A stretch of 64,000 nucleotides of DNA from Massilia sp. UMI-21 (GTDB lineage: Bacteria; Pseudomonadota; Gammaproteobacteria; Burkholderiales; Burkholderiaceae_D), in the NCBI GenBank assembly GCA_015277795.1, contig CP063848.1:2790001-2854000 (forward strand). Reading direction: 5' to 3'. How positions within the stretch are numbered: the stretch's first letter is position 1; the number at the start of each line of letters is the position of its first letter. Position numbers and translations under genes: made by a program. Shown piece after piece: positions 29,366 to 40,100 of the stretch. The notes below the pieces were generated by a model, which worked only from the letters and a program-made list of their open reading frames with translations, had not been told where the DNA came from and did no database searches.

Positions 29366-29965
29366 ATGTCGAAAGTCCTGGTGTTGTACTACTCGAGCTA
29401 CGGCCATATCGAACAGATGGCCAAGGCGGTCGCCGAAGGCGCGCGTGCGGCCGGCGCGACGGTGGACCTGAAGCGGGTGCCGGAAACGGTGCCCGAAGAA
29501 GTCGCGAAGAACGCCCACTACAAGCTGCAGCAGGACGCGCCGATCGCCACGGTGGACGAATTGCCGGACTACGACGCCATCATCATCGGCGCGCCCACCC
29601 GCTACGGCCGGGTGCCGGCCCAGATGGCGGCCTTCCTCGACCAGACCGGCGGGCTGTGGGCGCGCGGCGCCCTCAACGGCAAGGTCGGCGGCGCCTTCAC
29701 GTCCTCCGCGACCCAGCACGGCGGCCAGGAGACGACCCTGTTCTCGATCATCACCAACCTGCTGCACTTCGGCATGACCGTGGTCGGTCTGCCGTACAGC
29801 TATGCGGGCCAGATGACGCTCGACGAGATCGTGGGCGGCAGCCCCTACGGCGCTTCCACCATCGCCGGCGGCCAGGGCCAGCGCCAGCCCAGCGAGATCG
29901 AACTGGGCGGCGCGCGCCACCAGGGCGAGCTGATCGCACGCACCGCCAACAAGTTGTTCGGCTAG
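29366..29965 (+). CDS. wrbA: NAD(P)H:quinone oxidoreductase WrbA (type IV)
   Basis: This 199-residue flavodoxin-like enzyme reduces quinones with two electrons and protects against redox stress. FMN contacts are visible in [49 protein letters not shown] and the C-terminal [27 protein letters not shown] precedes the ATG at 29366. WrbA usually forms a cytosolic tetramer. No operon partner is apparent. Confidence 0.95.
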   Translation: MSKVLVLYYSSYGHIEQMAKAVAEGARAAGATVDLKRVPETVPEEVAKNAHYKLQQDAPIATVDELPDYDAIIIGAPTRYGRVPAQMAAFLDQTGGLWARGALNGKVGGAFTSSATQHGGQETTLFSIITNLLHFGMTVVGLPYSYAGQMTLDEIVGGSPYGASTIAGGQGQRQPSEIELGGARHQGELIARTANKLFG

Positions 29966-30061
29966 GGCCAATCTGCCTGACTACATTGTCGTGACAAGGA
30001 CATTCCCGGCATGGCCCGACGAACATTCGCGGTGCCGTGCCCGGCAAGAGTCAGACAGCCC

Positions 30062-31318
30062 CTAGGGCAAGCGCCGGCGGCGCAGGGCGGCCAACAGCGC
30101 CAGCCCGGTGCCGGCCAGCCAGATGCTGCCCGGCTCGGGGATGGGCGCGGCCGGCGCGTCGCTCGCTTCGGTACCGCCCTGCGGCGGCACCGGGAGCAGC
30201 GGCGGCGGCGGGGTCAAGGCTTGCGTGTCGGGCCCAGGCAGGGGAGCCGGCGGAGCCGCATCAACGGGCGGGGGCGCCTCGGTGCCGCCGCCGCCGGATT
30301 GCTGTGCATCGCCTGGCGACGTGGTCGGCAACAGCGCCGGGTCCGGCTCCAGCGGCGCGGTGGCGGGCGGGCCGTCGCTGCCCTCGGCGGGAACGACCGC
30401 GGGGTCGGCCAGGCCGGCCTCCGGCGCAGTTGAGCCGGAAGCGCTGCCGCTGCCCTGCGGCCCAGGCGCGCCCTCGGGCGCCGCGGCGGACTCCCCAGGG
30501 GACGTCGGCGGCGTCGCAGACGATGCGGGCGGCGACGGGCGCGTGCCCAGGCTGCTCGTCGAGGCGATCAGTCCGGCAGTGCGCAAGCGGCCCAGGTCGG
30601 CCGTGCGTGGCGCCGGCGTGTCGGCGCGCGCTGCGCTGGCGCCCCCGCCGTTGCCGAGCACCGCGACCCGCGCGCCGGCATCGCCGGGAAGTTCGTCGTT
30701 GTCTGGAAGCCAGTCCGAGACCAGCGCGTATTGCGCCGCCTCGTCCACCTCGACCGGGTTGTCGAGCTCTTCCATCGTGGGCTGGTGTGCTTCCACCGGA
30801 TACCGCGGCACGTCCGAGATGCGGTTGGCGCAGCGGGTCCGCATTTCGTTGCGGCCGTCGGTCAACAGGGTCTCGCCTTCGGCCAGCATGTGCTTGCGGG
30901 CGGTCCAGTAGACCTGGTCGCCCTTGCGGTAGGAGACATGCACCGCGCGCGGCTTCGCCACCACGACCGGACGGGCCCTGGCGACATCGAAGCCGGCGTA
31001 GTGCATGGCGACCACACGGTCGCTTCGCATCACCCGCGCCAGGTCGGTGCCGCCGGTGACGCCGCCGGGGATCACCGAGTAGGGATAGATGCGGCGCAGG
31101 GCGCCCGGCCGGCCTGCATTGGCCCCGTCATTGGACTGGACATCGGACGCCGAAGGGGTGGCCGACAGCGAGGCCGCGGCGGACACCGGATCCGGTGTCC
31201 ACAGGGACAGCGACAGCGTACTCGCAGCGGCCAGCGCGACGAGCGCCATGATGGCCATGCGCTTGCGTTGGCGCGCGCGCGAGGCGATTCGCCGGCTGTA
31301 AGGGTAGCTGCGGTCCAT
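30062..31318 (-). CDS. PEP-CTERM sorting domain protein, Pro-rich
   Basis: This 418-residue exported protein has a basic N terminus and a hydrophobic segment (about 21-48, signal or anchor). A folded part (about 70-200, YWTARKHMLAEGETLLTDG) is followed by a long Pro/Ala/Gly/Ser-rich region (about 220-390). The C terminus has IPEPGSIWLAGTGLALLAALRRRRLP, the PEP-CTERM signal cut by exosortase (EpsH/XrtA) during export with exopolysaccharide. No exosortase gene is in the window. An inverted repeat 12 bp upstream of the start may control it. A start at codon 21 is also possible. Confidence 0.85.
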   Translation of the reverse strand: MDRSYPYSRRIASRARQRKRMAIMALVALAAASTLSLSLWTPDPVSAAASLSATPSASDVQSNDGANAGRPGALRRIYPYSVIPGGVTGGTDLARVMRSDRVVAMHYAGFDVARARPVVVAKPRAVHVSYRKGDQVYWTARKHMLAEGETLLTDGRNEMRTRCANRISDVPRYPVEAHQPTMEELDNPVEVDEAAQYALVSDWLPDNDELPGDAGARVAVLGNGGGASAARADTPAPRTADLGRLRTAGLIASTSSLGTRPSPPASSATPPTSPGESAAAPEGAPGPQGSGSASGSTAPEAGLADPAVVPAEGSDGPPATAPLEPDPALLPTTSPGDAQQSGGGGTEAPPPVDAAPPAPLPGPDTQALTPPPPLLPVPPQGGTEASDAPAAPIPEPGSIWLAGTGLALLAALRRRRLP

Positions 31319-31329
31319 GGATCAGTTTG

Positions 31330-31345
31330 GTAGGATAAGTCCTAC
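31330..31345. promoter_or_regulatory. Perfect palindrome GTAGGA-TAAG-TCCTAC
   Basis: This 6+4+6 inverted repeat lies only 12 bp upstream of the PEP-CTERM start codon. That close position fits an operator or an RNA hairpin hiding the start region, since no Shine-Dalgarno sequence is seen. No regulator can be named. Confidence 0.4.
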
Positions 31346-31392
31346 AGACTAGGCCATTTCCAATAATAAATCTATATTTCTTTAGCGGAAAA

Positions 31393-31407
31393 TGGCCCAA
31401 GTGTTGC
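31393..31407 (+). promoter_or_regulatory. Sigma-54-like -24/-12 element, pointing right
   Basis: TGGCCCAAGTGTTGC matches the RpoN pattern TGGC-N8-TTGC, with GG and GC exactly ten bases apart. It points toward the 3' end of rlhA, not toward the PEP-CTERM gene, so any transcript would be antisense. On the opposite strand the same place gives only a poor match. Confidence 0.3.
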
Positions 31408-31473
31408 AGACACGCTAATCGACGCGCGCCGGCGATGAATCCGGCTTGCCACCCCCAAGCGTTTGGTCACATT

Positions 31474-33456
31474 TCAGGCACGCGGGCGCTGCTTGTGGAA
31501 GACCAGCGGGCTGTACGGCACCGCCGAGGGCGGCGGCTGCTTGAGGATGTTTTCCTTCATTGCGCCCACCACGTGCATCTCGCATGGCTTGCAGTCGAAG
31601 CGCAGGGTATAACGCTCGTTGCCGCTGACCAGGGTCATCGGCTCGGCCTTGACCTGGCCCTGCACGCCCTGTACCCCCTTGGCCTGCTTCGGGCACAGGT
31701 TGAACGAGAAGCGCAGGCAATGCTTGGTGATCATCAGCGACACCTCGCCCGCTTCTTCGTGGGCCTCGTAGGCCGCGTCGATCAGCTGGACGCCGTGCTT
31801 GTGATAGAAGGCGCGGGCCTGCTCGTTGTAGACGTTGGCCAGGTAGCTCAGCTGCTGCTCCGGGTAGAGCGCCGGCGGTGTGCTCGGCGGCTTGCGGCCG
31901 GGGCGTTCCCAGCTCGCCAGACGCGCCGCCTCGTGGGCGGCGACGGCATCGCGGCGCAGCGCGTTGACCGCGCTCGACGGCACGAACCACGGCTGGGACA
32001 GCTGCAGTTCCACGCTGCCGGCCTCGAACATGGTGTTGCCGAGCTTGGCGATGCTGGTGCGCAGCGCGCTTTCCGCCTGGGCCCCCTGCTGGGCCGGCTG
32101 CAGGGCGATCGCGGCGCAGGTGGACGTCTCGATGCCGTCCTCGTCGCGCATGCCAAGAACCAGGCCGTCCGGCTGTTCGGCCAGCAGCAGGTCGACGCGT
32201 ACCCTGCGCTCCGAGGACTTCTTGTTCAGCGCCGATTCCCAGTGGTGGTCGCGGTTGCGGTGGACGATGGTGCCGACCTTCAGGCCGGCCAGGGTCTTGA
32301 TCATCTCGTTGGGGAACACGCGCCAGCGCTGGCCACGCTCCGGGTCATGCTGGTCGTCGCCCAGCTTCTCGGCGGTGTTGGCCTGGATGCCGACCGTCTC
32401 GCGCTTGTTCATGTAGTTCAGGCCGTCGCCGTTGGCCATGGCGGCATTGGTGGCGAGTTCGATGAAGTCCGGGCCGATGCGGGTCACCGTACCCAGTTCG
32501 ACGCCGATGTACTTGGGCGAGTCGAAGGCGCCGATGTCGTCCTGGCGGCCGAGCGCGAAATAGTCGGTGTGGCCGCGGTGGAAGTTCTTGTCCACGTCCG
32601 GCGTGAACAGCACGCGGGTGGCGCCGCTCGAGGCGCGCGCGAATTCCGGGCGGCGCTCGAGCAGTTCGTCCAGCAGCAGGCGGTAGTGGGCGGTGATGTT
32701 CTTCACGTAGCCCATGTCCTTGTAGCGGCCTTCGATCTTGAACGAGCGGATGCCGGCATCGACCAGGGCTTCCAGGTTGCGGCTCTGGTCGTTGTCCTTC
32801 ATCGACAGCAGGTGCTTTTCGTAGGCGACCACGCGGCCCTGGCCGTCGCTCAGGGTGTAGGGCAGGCGGCAGGCCTGCGAGCAGTCGCCGCGGTTGGCGC
32901 TGCGGCCGGTGTCGGCGTGCGAGATGAAGCACTGGCCCGAGAAGGCCACGCACAGCGCGCCGTGCACGAAGTATTCGAGCGGGGTGTCCACTTCGCTCTT
33001 GATCTTGCGAATCTGCTCGACCGTGAGTTCGCGCGCCAGCACCAGTTGCGAAAAGCCGACATCGCCCAGGAACTTCGCCTTCTCCGCGGTGCGGATGTCG
33101 CATTGGGTACTGGCATGCAGCTGGATCGGCGGCAGGTCCATCTCCAGCAGGCCCATGTCCTGGATGATCAGCGCGTCCACGCCGGCCTCGTACAGCTGCC
33201 AGATCTGCTCCCGCGCCAGTTCGAGTTCGCTGTCGTGCATGATCGTGTTCATGGTCACGAAGATGCGCGCACGATAGCGGTGGGCAAATTCCACCAGGGA
33301 CGCAATGTCTTCCAGCGGGTTGCTGGCATTGTGGCGCGCGCCGAAGGCCGGGCCACCGATATAGACCGCGTCGGCCCCATGGAGGATCGCCTCGCGGCCG
33401 ATCTCGGCGGTTTTGGCGGGCGACAGCAGTTCGAGCTGGTGGGCGAGCAGAGACAT
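31474..33456 (-). CDS. rlhA: 23S rRNA 5-hydroxycytidine synthase RlhA (U32 peptidase family)
   Basis: This 660-residue member of peptidase family U32 agrees in length and order with E. coli RlhA (YdcP), which hydroxylates C2501 of 23S rRNA. AEIGREAILHGADAVYIGGPAFGAR, QLHASTQCDIRT, EYFVHGALCVAFSGQCFIS, NRGDCSQACRLPY (clustered cysteines) and FKIEGRYKDMGYVKNIT are diagnostic. A C-terminal region (about 580-650) has FNLCPKQ and FDCKPCEMHV, which add cysteines for an Fe-S cluster. AGGAAA precedes the ATG. It is monocistronic by spacing. Confidence 0.93.
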   Translation of the reverse strand: MSLLAHQLELLSPAKTAEIGREAILHGADAVYIGGPAFGARHNASNPLEDIASLVEFAHRYRARIFVTMNTIMHDSELELAREQIWQLYEAGVDALIIQDMGLLEMDLPPIQLHASTQCDIRTAEKAKFLGDVGFSQLVLARELTVEQIRKIKSEVDTPLEYFVHGALCVAFSGQCFISHADTGRSANRGDCSQACRLPYTLSDGQGRVVAYEKHLLSMKDNDQSRNLEALVDAGIRSFKIEGRYKDMGYVKNITAHYRLLLDELLERRPEFARASSGATRVLFTPDVDKNFHRGHTDYFALGRQDDIGAFDSPKYIGVELGTVTRIGPDFIELATNAAMANGDGLNYMNKRETVGIQANTAEKLGDDQHDPERGQRWRVFPNEMIKTLAGLKVGTIVHRNRDHHWESALNKKSSERRVRVDLLLAEQPDGLVLGMRDEDGIETSTCAAIALQPAQQGAQAESALRTSIAKLGNTMFEAGSVELQLSQPWFVPSSAVNALRRDAVAAHEAARLASWERPGRKPPSTPPALYPEQQLSYLANVYNEQARAFYHKHGVQLIDAAYEAHEEAGEVSLMITKHCLRFSFNLCPKQAKGVQGVQGQVKAEPMTLVSGNERYTLRFDCKPCEMHVVGAMKENILKQPPPSAVPYSPLVFHKQRPRA

Positions 33457-33603
33457 GGCGATTTCCTGGATGCGAAGGGCGAAATTATAGCCAAATCAAG
33501 GCGTTAAGTCATTCGCGATCGCAAGACAGGGCCGGCCCGGCGGGCGGGTGTGCGGATGGACTGTGCGGATATACTGTCCGACAACATCATCGATCGTTCC
33601 GCC

Positions 33604-34104
33604 ATGAACCCTTCTGCCGTTCCGCTGCAACTGCGTCCCGCCGAGCCGGCCGACCAGGCTTTCTTCCTGGCGTTGTACCGCTCCACCCGCGACGACCTGC
33701 TGGGTCTGGTCGCCGACCCGCGCTATATCGATGGATTGATTGCAATGCAGCAGCAGATGCAGGCGGCCGGCTATCGCAACAGCTATCCCGAGGCCCGCTA
33801 CCAGGTGCTGGCCCTGGACGGCGAGCCGGTCGGCCGCCTGGTGACGGCGGCCGTGGCCGGCGCGCTGCGGGTGGTCGATATCGCGGTGCTGCCGCCGGCG
33901 CGCGGGCGCGGCGTGGCGGGCGAGGCGCTGCGCCGGCTGCAGCGGCAGGCGGCGCAGGACGGCCGCGACCTGACGCTCGCGGTGCGCAAGGACAATGCCG
34001 GCGCGCGCCGGCTGTATGCGGCGCTGGGCTTCGGCGTCGACACCGAAGACGCCTTCAGCCTGCAGCTGCGCTGGCGGGCGCCGGCCGCGGGCCGGGCGGT
34101 GTAG
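33604..34104 (+). CDS. GNAT family N-acetyltransferase
   Basis: This 166-residue GNAT protein starts from the ATG at 33604, which has a reasonable N terminus (MNPSAVPLQLRPAEPADQAFF). VLPPARGRGVAGEALRRL is the acetyl-CoA binding loop, and RKDNAGARRLYAALGFGVD is motif B. The N-terminal half (FFLALYRSTRDDLLGL, QMQAAGYRNSYPEA) resembles the GNATs found beside RTX/tail-collar gene clusters. It lies tail to tail with the giant repeat gene (four bases apart). The substrate is unknown. Confidence 0.85.
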   Translation: MNPSAVPLQLRPAEPADQAFFLALYRSTRDDLLGLVADPRYIDGLIAMQQQMQAAGYRNSYPEARYQVLALDGEPVGRLVTAAVAGALRVVDIAVLPPARGRGVAGEALRRLQRQAAQDGRDLTLAVRKDNAGARRLYAALGFGVDTEDAFSLQLRWRAPAAGRAV

Positions 34105-34108
34105 GCGC

Positions 34109-37100
34109 TCAGACCAGCCACAGGCCATGGCCCGCGAACTGGGCGTTGGCCACCTCGCCGGTTTGCAGCCACTGTCCGATCAGCTCGGCGCGGGTGTGCG
34201 ATGCCAGGTAGGCTTCCCAGTAAGCCTGGCCGCCGGCGGCCCCCGCGCCCAGCCCCGAGTTGTCGTACAGCGCCTTGACGAAGGCGGCATCGTCGACGCC
34301 GTCGTAGCGCGACTTGAACTCGGCCGTCTGGGTGAAGTCGTGCACCAGTTGGTCGCCGCCGAGGTCCCTGGCCAGCCACCACTGGAAACCGCCGAGGTCG
34401 CCCGCGCGGTCGAGCACCGCCTGGTACAGCAGGCCGAGCCGGGTGAGCTGGGCCAGGTTGCCCTGCAGGAAACCCAGGTCCAGTTCGCCGTCGCCGAAAG
34501 CGCCGCGCTCGATGCCGAACAACGCGTCCACGTCGCCGTTGGCCTTGCTGTCCACTTTCAGATGGCCGGCGCTGTCGATGATGAAACGGTAGTCGGACAT
34601 CGTGCCCGCATAGACGGCGGTATCGACGCCGTCGCCGCCCACCAGCACGTCGCTGCCGGCCCCGCCCTCGAGCCGGTCGTCGCCGCTGCCGGCGATCCAG
34701 CCGTTCTCCAGCCCCACCGAGCCGGTGCCGATCAGGTAGCCGTCCGCCGTATTCCATGCCAGCGCGTGCTCGGCGCTCTGGGCGAAGGCCTGCATCACCT
34801 CGGCACGGCTCATGGCCGCAGCAGCGGCGCCGCCGGCCAGTTGCGCGCTCCAGTAGTCCTGGCCGGCGCTGTCCGGTGCGCGCCCGAAGGCGTTCTGGTA
34901 CAGGGCCTCGACGAAGGCCGCATCGCTCAACGCGGCGCCGCTGGTGTTGCGCCATTCGGCCGATTGCAGGAGCAGCTGCGCAATGACGCCGAGGTCGGCG
35001 CTGCCGCCGGCCCAGTAGGCCAGGCCGGCCAGGTCCGGCGCGCGGCCGAAGGCGGCATGGTACAGCAGCGACAGCGAGGACAGCATCGCCTTGTCGGCCG
35101 CCAGGAAGGACAGGCCTTCGGCCGAGCCGTCGAGCTCGGCGAGCGTCACCGACTCTGTCTGTCCCGGCGCGAACAGCGCGGTGTCGTGCTGCGCCTTCAG
35201 GGTGCCGGTGGCGTCGAGGTAGAACTGCCAGCCCCCCTGGCTGCTGCGCCCGCCTTGCAGCAGGTCGTCGCCGGCGCCGCCGGCCAGGCTGTCGCCGCCG
35301 ATGCCGCCGACCACGATGTCGGCGCCGTCGCCGCCGTCGAGCCGGTCGTTGCCGCCGGCGCTGCCGATGAGGTCGTCACCGCCGCCGCCCATGAGCACGT
35401 CGTCATCCGCGCCCAGCAGGATGTTCTGGCGGGCGTCGTCGCCAACCACGTAGTTTCGGCCGGCGCCGCCGCGCAGGGTGGCGGCGCCGATGACGGCGGC
35501 AAAGTCGACGTTGTTCAGTTGCAGCACGCTGCCGCCGGGCAGCGCACTGGCGTCGAGCACCAGGCCGATGGCGGTGGCATTGCTGCCGCCGTCCACGGGC
35601 GTGGTGGAACCACCGTTGATGAGGATGGTGTGCGGCGTGCCCGACCCGGCCTGCGCCATGAGCACCACGGTCTTGCTCTCCAGCAGGGTGTTCGGGGCCA
35701 GGCTGCGCAGGAAACCGCTTCCCTGACCGCTCATCTCGGCCTGCACGCTCGACCCCACCGCGGTCTTGCTCTCGATGCGGTGGATCAGGTCGATCAGCGC
35801 CTGGCTGTTGTCGAGCAGGGCGGCCGGCCCCTCGACCTGCATGCCGGTGCCGGTCGGCAGGCTCACCAGCAGCTCGGTGCGCGCCCCGTCGGGGCCGCCC
35901 AGCCCCAGCGGGATGTCGGCCAGGTTGCCGTGGGCGGAGTTCGGGTCGTCCGGGCGGTTCGCGGTAATCACCGGTACCGTCAGCGTGCTGCCGGCCACCC
36001 CCGTGGCCGGATCGACCGGTCCGGGCTGGGACACCACCATCACACCGTCGACGGTGCTGGAGGTGGGCGGTTTCTGCGGCGGCGCGGTCCTGACCGCGTA
36101 CGAGGCCGACGCCACGCTGCCGGCGCCGGGGTTGCCGGCCGCGTCCACGACGCCCGCCAGGCTGACCGTGACGACGTTGGCGGGGGCCGTGGTGTCGGCG
36201 GCCGGGGTGAAGCGCGCGCTCCAGCTGAGGCCCCCATCGCTGCTGGCGAAGGCGTCCAGGCTGCCGTTGCCGGCGCTCACCGCCGCGTTGCCGAATCCGC
36301 TCACGGCCTCGTTGAAACGCACGGTGACCAGCGCGGTTTCGCCGGCGCGCAGGTCGTTGTCCGACAGCGTCACCGTCGCGGTCGGGGCGAGCGTGTCGAC
36401 CGCGTAGGTGGCGCTATCGACGCTGCCGCTGCCGGCATTGCCGGCCAGATCGGCGATGCCGGCGTAGTCCAGGGTCAGCATGTCGGCGGCACTGCTGGCG
36501 CCGGCGGTGGGCAGCAGGGTCGCGGTCCAGGTGATGCCGCCGTCGTTCGAGGCCAGGTTCGAGAGGCTGCCGTTGGGGACGCTCACGTCGTCCGTGGTGA
36601 AGCCGGCGACCGCTTCGGTGAAGCTGAAAGTGACGGTGGCGCTCTCGCCGATCCGCAGGGCGGTGTCGGAGATCGTGATGCCGGAACCCAGGGCCGGGCG
36701 CACGGTGTCGACGCTGTAGTTGGCGCTGTCGGCCGTGCCCATGCCGGCATTGCCGGCCAGATCGGCAATGCCCGCGTAGTCGAGGGTAAGCGCGTTGGCG
36801 GCGCCGCTGGCGCCGGCGGTGGGCAGCAGGGTCGCGGTCCAGGTCAGGCCGCCATCGATCGAGCTCAGGTTCGACAGGGTGCCGTTGGGGACGCTCACGT
36901 CGTCCACGGTGAAGCCCGTCACCGCTTCCGTGAAGGTGAAGGTGACGGCGGCGGTGTCGCCGAGCTTGAGCGCGGTGTCGGAGGTGGCGATGGACGAGGC
37001 CAGGCTTGGGCGGACGGTGTCGACCGCGTAATTGCCGCTGTCGACCGTGCCGCTGCCGGCATTGCCGGCCAGGTTGGCGATGCCGCTGGTGTCCAGGGTC

Positions 37101-40100
37101 AGTACGTTGCTGGCGGCGGTGGTAGCGGCCGCCGGGCTCAGGGTCGCGGTCCAGGTGACGCCGCCATCGATCGAACTCAGACCGCTCAGGGCGCCGCTCG
37201 GCACGCTGACGTCGGCGACCGTGAATCCGGTGACCGCTTCGTTGAAGACGAAGCTGACGGTGGCGCTGTCGCCGGCCTTGAGCGCAGTGTCGGAGATCGT
37301 GATCGGCGCGGCCAGCACCGGCACCGTGGTCTGGACCGCGTAGTTGCCGCTGCTGGCGCTGCCGCTGCCGGCATTGCCGGCCAGGTCGGCGATGCCGGCA
37401 TAGTCCAGGGTCAGTACGTTGCTGGCGCTGCTGGCGCCGGAGGCGGGCTGCAAAGTAGCGGTCCAGTTGCGGCCACCGTCGCTCGAGGCCAGGTTGGACA
37501 GGCTGCCGTTGGGGACGCTCACGTCGTCGACCGTGAAGCCGCTCACTGCTTCGGTGAAGCTGAAGCTGACGGTGGCGCTCTCGCCGATGGTCAGCGTGGT
37601 GTCGGAGATCGCAATGGGCGATGCCAGGCTCGGGCGCACGGTGTCGACGCTGTAGCTGCCGCTGTCGACGCTGCCGCTGCCGGTGTTGCCCGCCAGGTCG
37701 GCGATGCCGCCATAGTTCAGGGTCAGGACATTGCTGGTGTCGCTGGTGCCGGCGGCGGGCGTCAGGGTCGCGGTCCAGGTGACGCCGCCGTCGCTCGAGG
37801 CCAGGCTTGAAAGCGTGCCGTTGGCCACGCTGACGTCGGCGGCGGTGAAGCCGGTCACCGCCTCGGTGAAGTGGAAACTCACGGTGGCGCTGCCGCCGAT
37901 GGCGAGCACGGTGTCGGAGATCGCGATGCTCGAGGCCAGGCTCGGGCGCACGGTGTCGACGGCGTAGTTGCCGCTGTCGGCCGTGCCGCTGCCTGCATTG
38001 CCGGCCAGGTCGGCGATGCCGCCGTAGTTCAGGGTCAGCAGGTTGCTGCTGTCATTCACGCCGGCCGCAGGCGTCAGGGTCGCGGTCCAGGTGATGCCGC
38101 CGTCGTTTGACGCCAGGTTCGACAGCGTGCCGTTGGGAACGGTGACGTCGGCGCTGGTGAAGCCGGTCACCGCCTCGGTGAAGACGAAGGTGAGGGTGGC
38201 GCCGTCGCCGATCTTGAGGCCCGTGTCGGAGATCGAGATCGCAGTGGCGAGCAGCGGGGCGGTTTGGTCGATCGTGTACGACTGGCCGGCCGTGAAGCCG
38301 CCGGAGACGCCCTGGCTGCTGGCGTTGACGATACCGGTGCCGCTGGGATTCAGGTCGAGGCGCAGGGGGCCGTCGCCGCTGATGTTGTCGACGGTGACGG
38401 TATAGGTGCTGCCGCTGCCGCTGACGCCGGCGATCGAGCCGCTTACGCCGCTGCCCGTGAGGGTAAAGTCGCTCGCATCGACGCCGGTGACGCTTTCCGA
38501 GAAGGTGACGGTGTAGTCGACGCTGGTGGCCTGGGTGAGCGCCTGTCCGGCCCGCTCGATGGCGCTGACTGTCGGCGCCAGCGCAGCAACCAGCACTCCC
38601 GACGTCGAGCCGACGTTGTTGAGCGCCGTCGCGACGTCGTTGCCCGCTGCGTCCCTGATGGTGGCGCCGCCCAGCGCGATGCTGGCGCCGAGGGCGACAC
38701 CGTTGTTGTCCGCCTGGCCGCTCGCGACCGTATAGCGGAAGCTCAGCGCGGTGCTGCCCGAGCCACCCACGTAGAACGCCTGTACCGTCCCGCCGGTGTC
38801 GAGTGTGAGCGCGAGCGCCGGCGTCCCGCCAGCCGTGTCGACCACCACCGTCTCGTTGAAGTTGACCGTGAAGTCCAGGTTCTGGCCGGTCCGGTAGGTG
38901 GCCGATGCCGGCACCGCCACCGAATTGACGGCCGGGGCAGTATGGTCGAAGGTGTAGGCTTGGCCGCCGGTATACCCGCCCGCGGCGTTGCCGCCCGCGT
39001 CGACGATACCGGTGGCGCTGCTCTTCAGGTCGAGTCTCATGGTGCCGTCGCCGGAGATCCCGTTGACCGTGACGGTGTAGGTGCTGCCGCTGCCGCTGAC
39101 CGAGCCAATGCTGCCGGCCGCGGTTCCGGTGGTAGTCAGCTGGAAGTCGCCGGCGTCCACGCCGCTGACGCTGCTGTCGAAGGTGACGGTGTACTGCACA
39201 GCGCTGGCCTTGCTCGGCGTGGCGTTGGCGCGGACGATCGAGTTGACTGCCGGCGCCAGGGTGTCGAAACCGATCGACGGCGCGCTGCCGGAGCCGCCGA
39301 TGTTACCGGCCAGGTCGGCGTAGCTGCCGGCCGAGACGCCGATGCTGGCCGTGCCGCCGTTGACGCCGTTGGTGGGCGTGAAGGTGGCGCTGCGCGTCAG
39401 GCCGGTGCCCGAGATGGCGCTCAGCGTGCCGCCGCTGACGATCACGTCGCCGCTGCCGCCGTTCCAGGTGAAGGTCGCGCCCGGGTCTTCGCTGAAGGTG
39501 AAGGTGATGGTCGCGGTTTCGCCGGCCTTGAGGGTGCTCTTGTCGCTGGTGATGGCCACGGCAGGCGAGCTGCGGTCGATCGTGACGTTGAGCGCAGTGC
39601 CGACCGCGCTGGTTTGTCCGCCGTTGCTGACCTGGGCGTAGGCCTGGTACACGCCGTCGCTGAGGCTCGCGGCATCGATGCCGCTCACGGTCCAGGCGCC
39701 GTTGCCGGTGGTGGCGGAACCGGTGGGGTCGGTGCCGGCATCGTAGACGCCATTGTTGTTCTTGTCGAGGAAGACGCGCACCGTGCCGCCGTTGTCGGCC
39801 GGCGCGCTGGTGCCGCTGAAGGACAACAGGGTGGCGTTGGTGATGTTGTCGCTTGTGAGGGTGCCGCTGTCGTCGAGGGGCGCCAGGTCGGGCGCGCTTG
39901 GTGGAGCAGGTGGCAGCGTGGCGCTGACGTTGGCGATCGTGATGCTCTCGAACAGCAGGTTCCATGCTTCAGCGCTGCCGGGGTTGTTCGAATAGTCCGG
40001 GTTGACGCCGATGGTCCAATTGATCGTAATGGAGGCTACGTTGTTGTCGGAGAAGGCAGCCCCCCCGTTCAGCAGCATACTCGCCTTGAACGGCGTGGTG

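Noticed and set aside
31435..33507. 690-codon plus-strand frame opposite rlhA
   Set aside because: No recognisable domain; opposite strand is a full-length U32 protein with intact cysteine motifs.
33995..37810. Very long open frame on the plus strand opposite the giant surface gene
   Set aside because: It is a mirror of the repeated GC-rich minus-strand gene; its translation is low-complexity (V/G/D/R-rich) with no domain, while the minus strand has clear ones.
36050..38270. CRISPR-like regular repeats
   Set aside because: The period is about 310 bp, the repeats are coding and continuous, and there are no unique spacers or cas genes.
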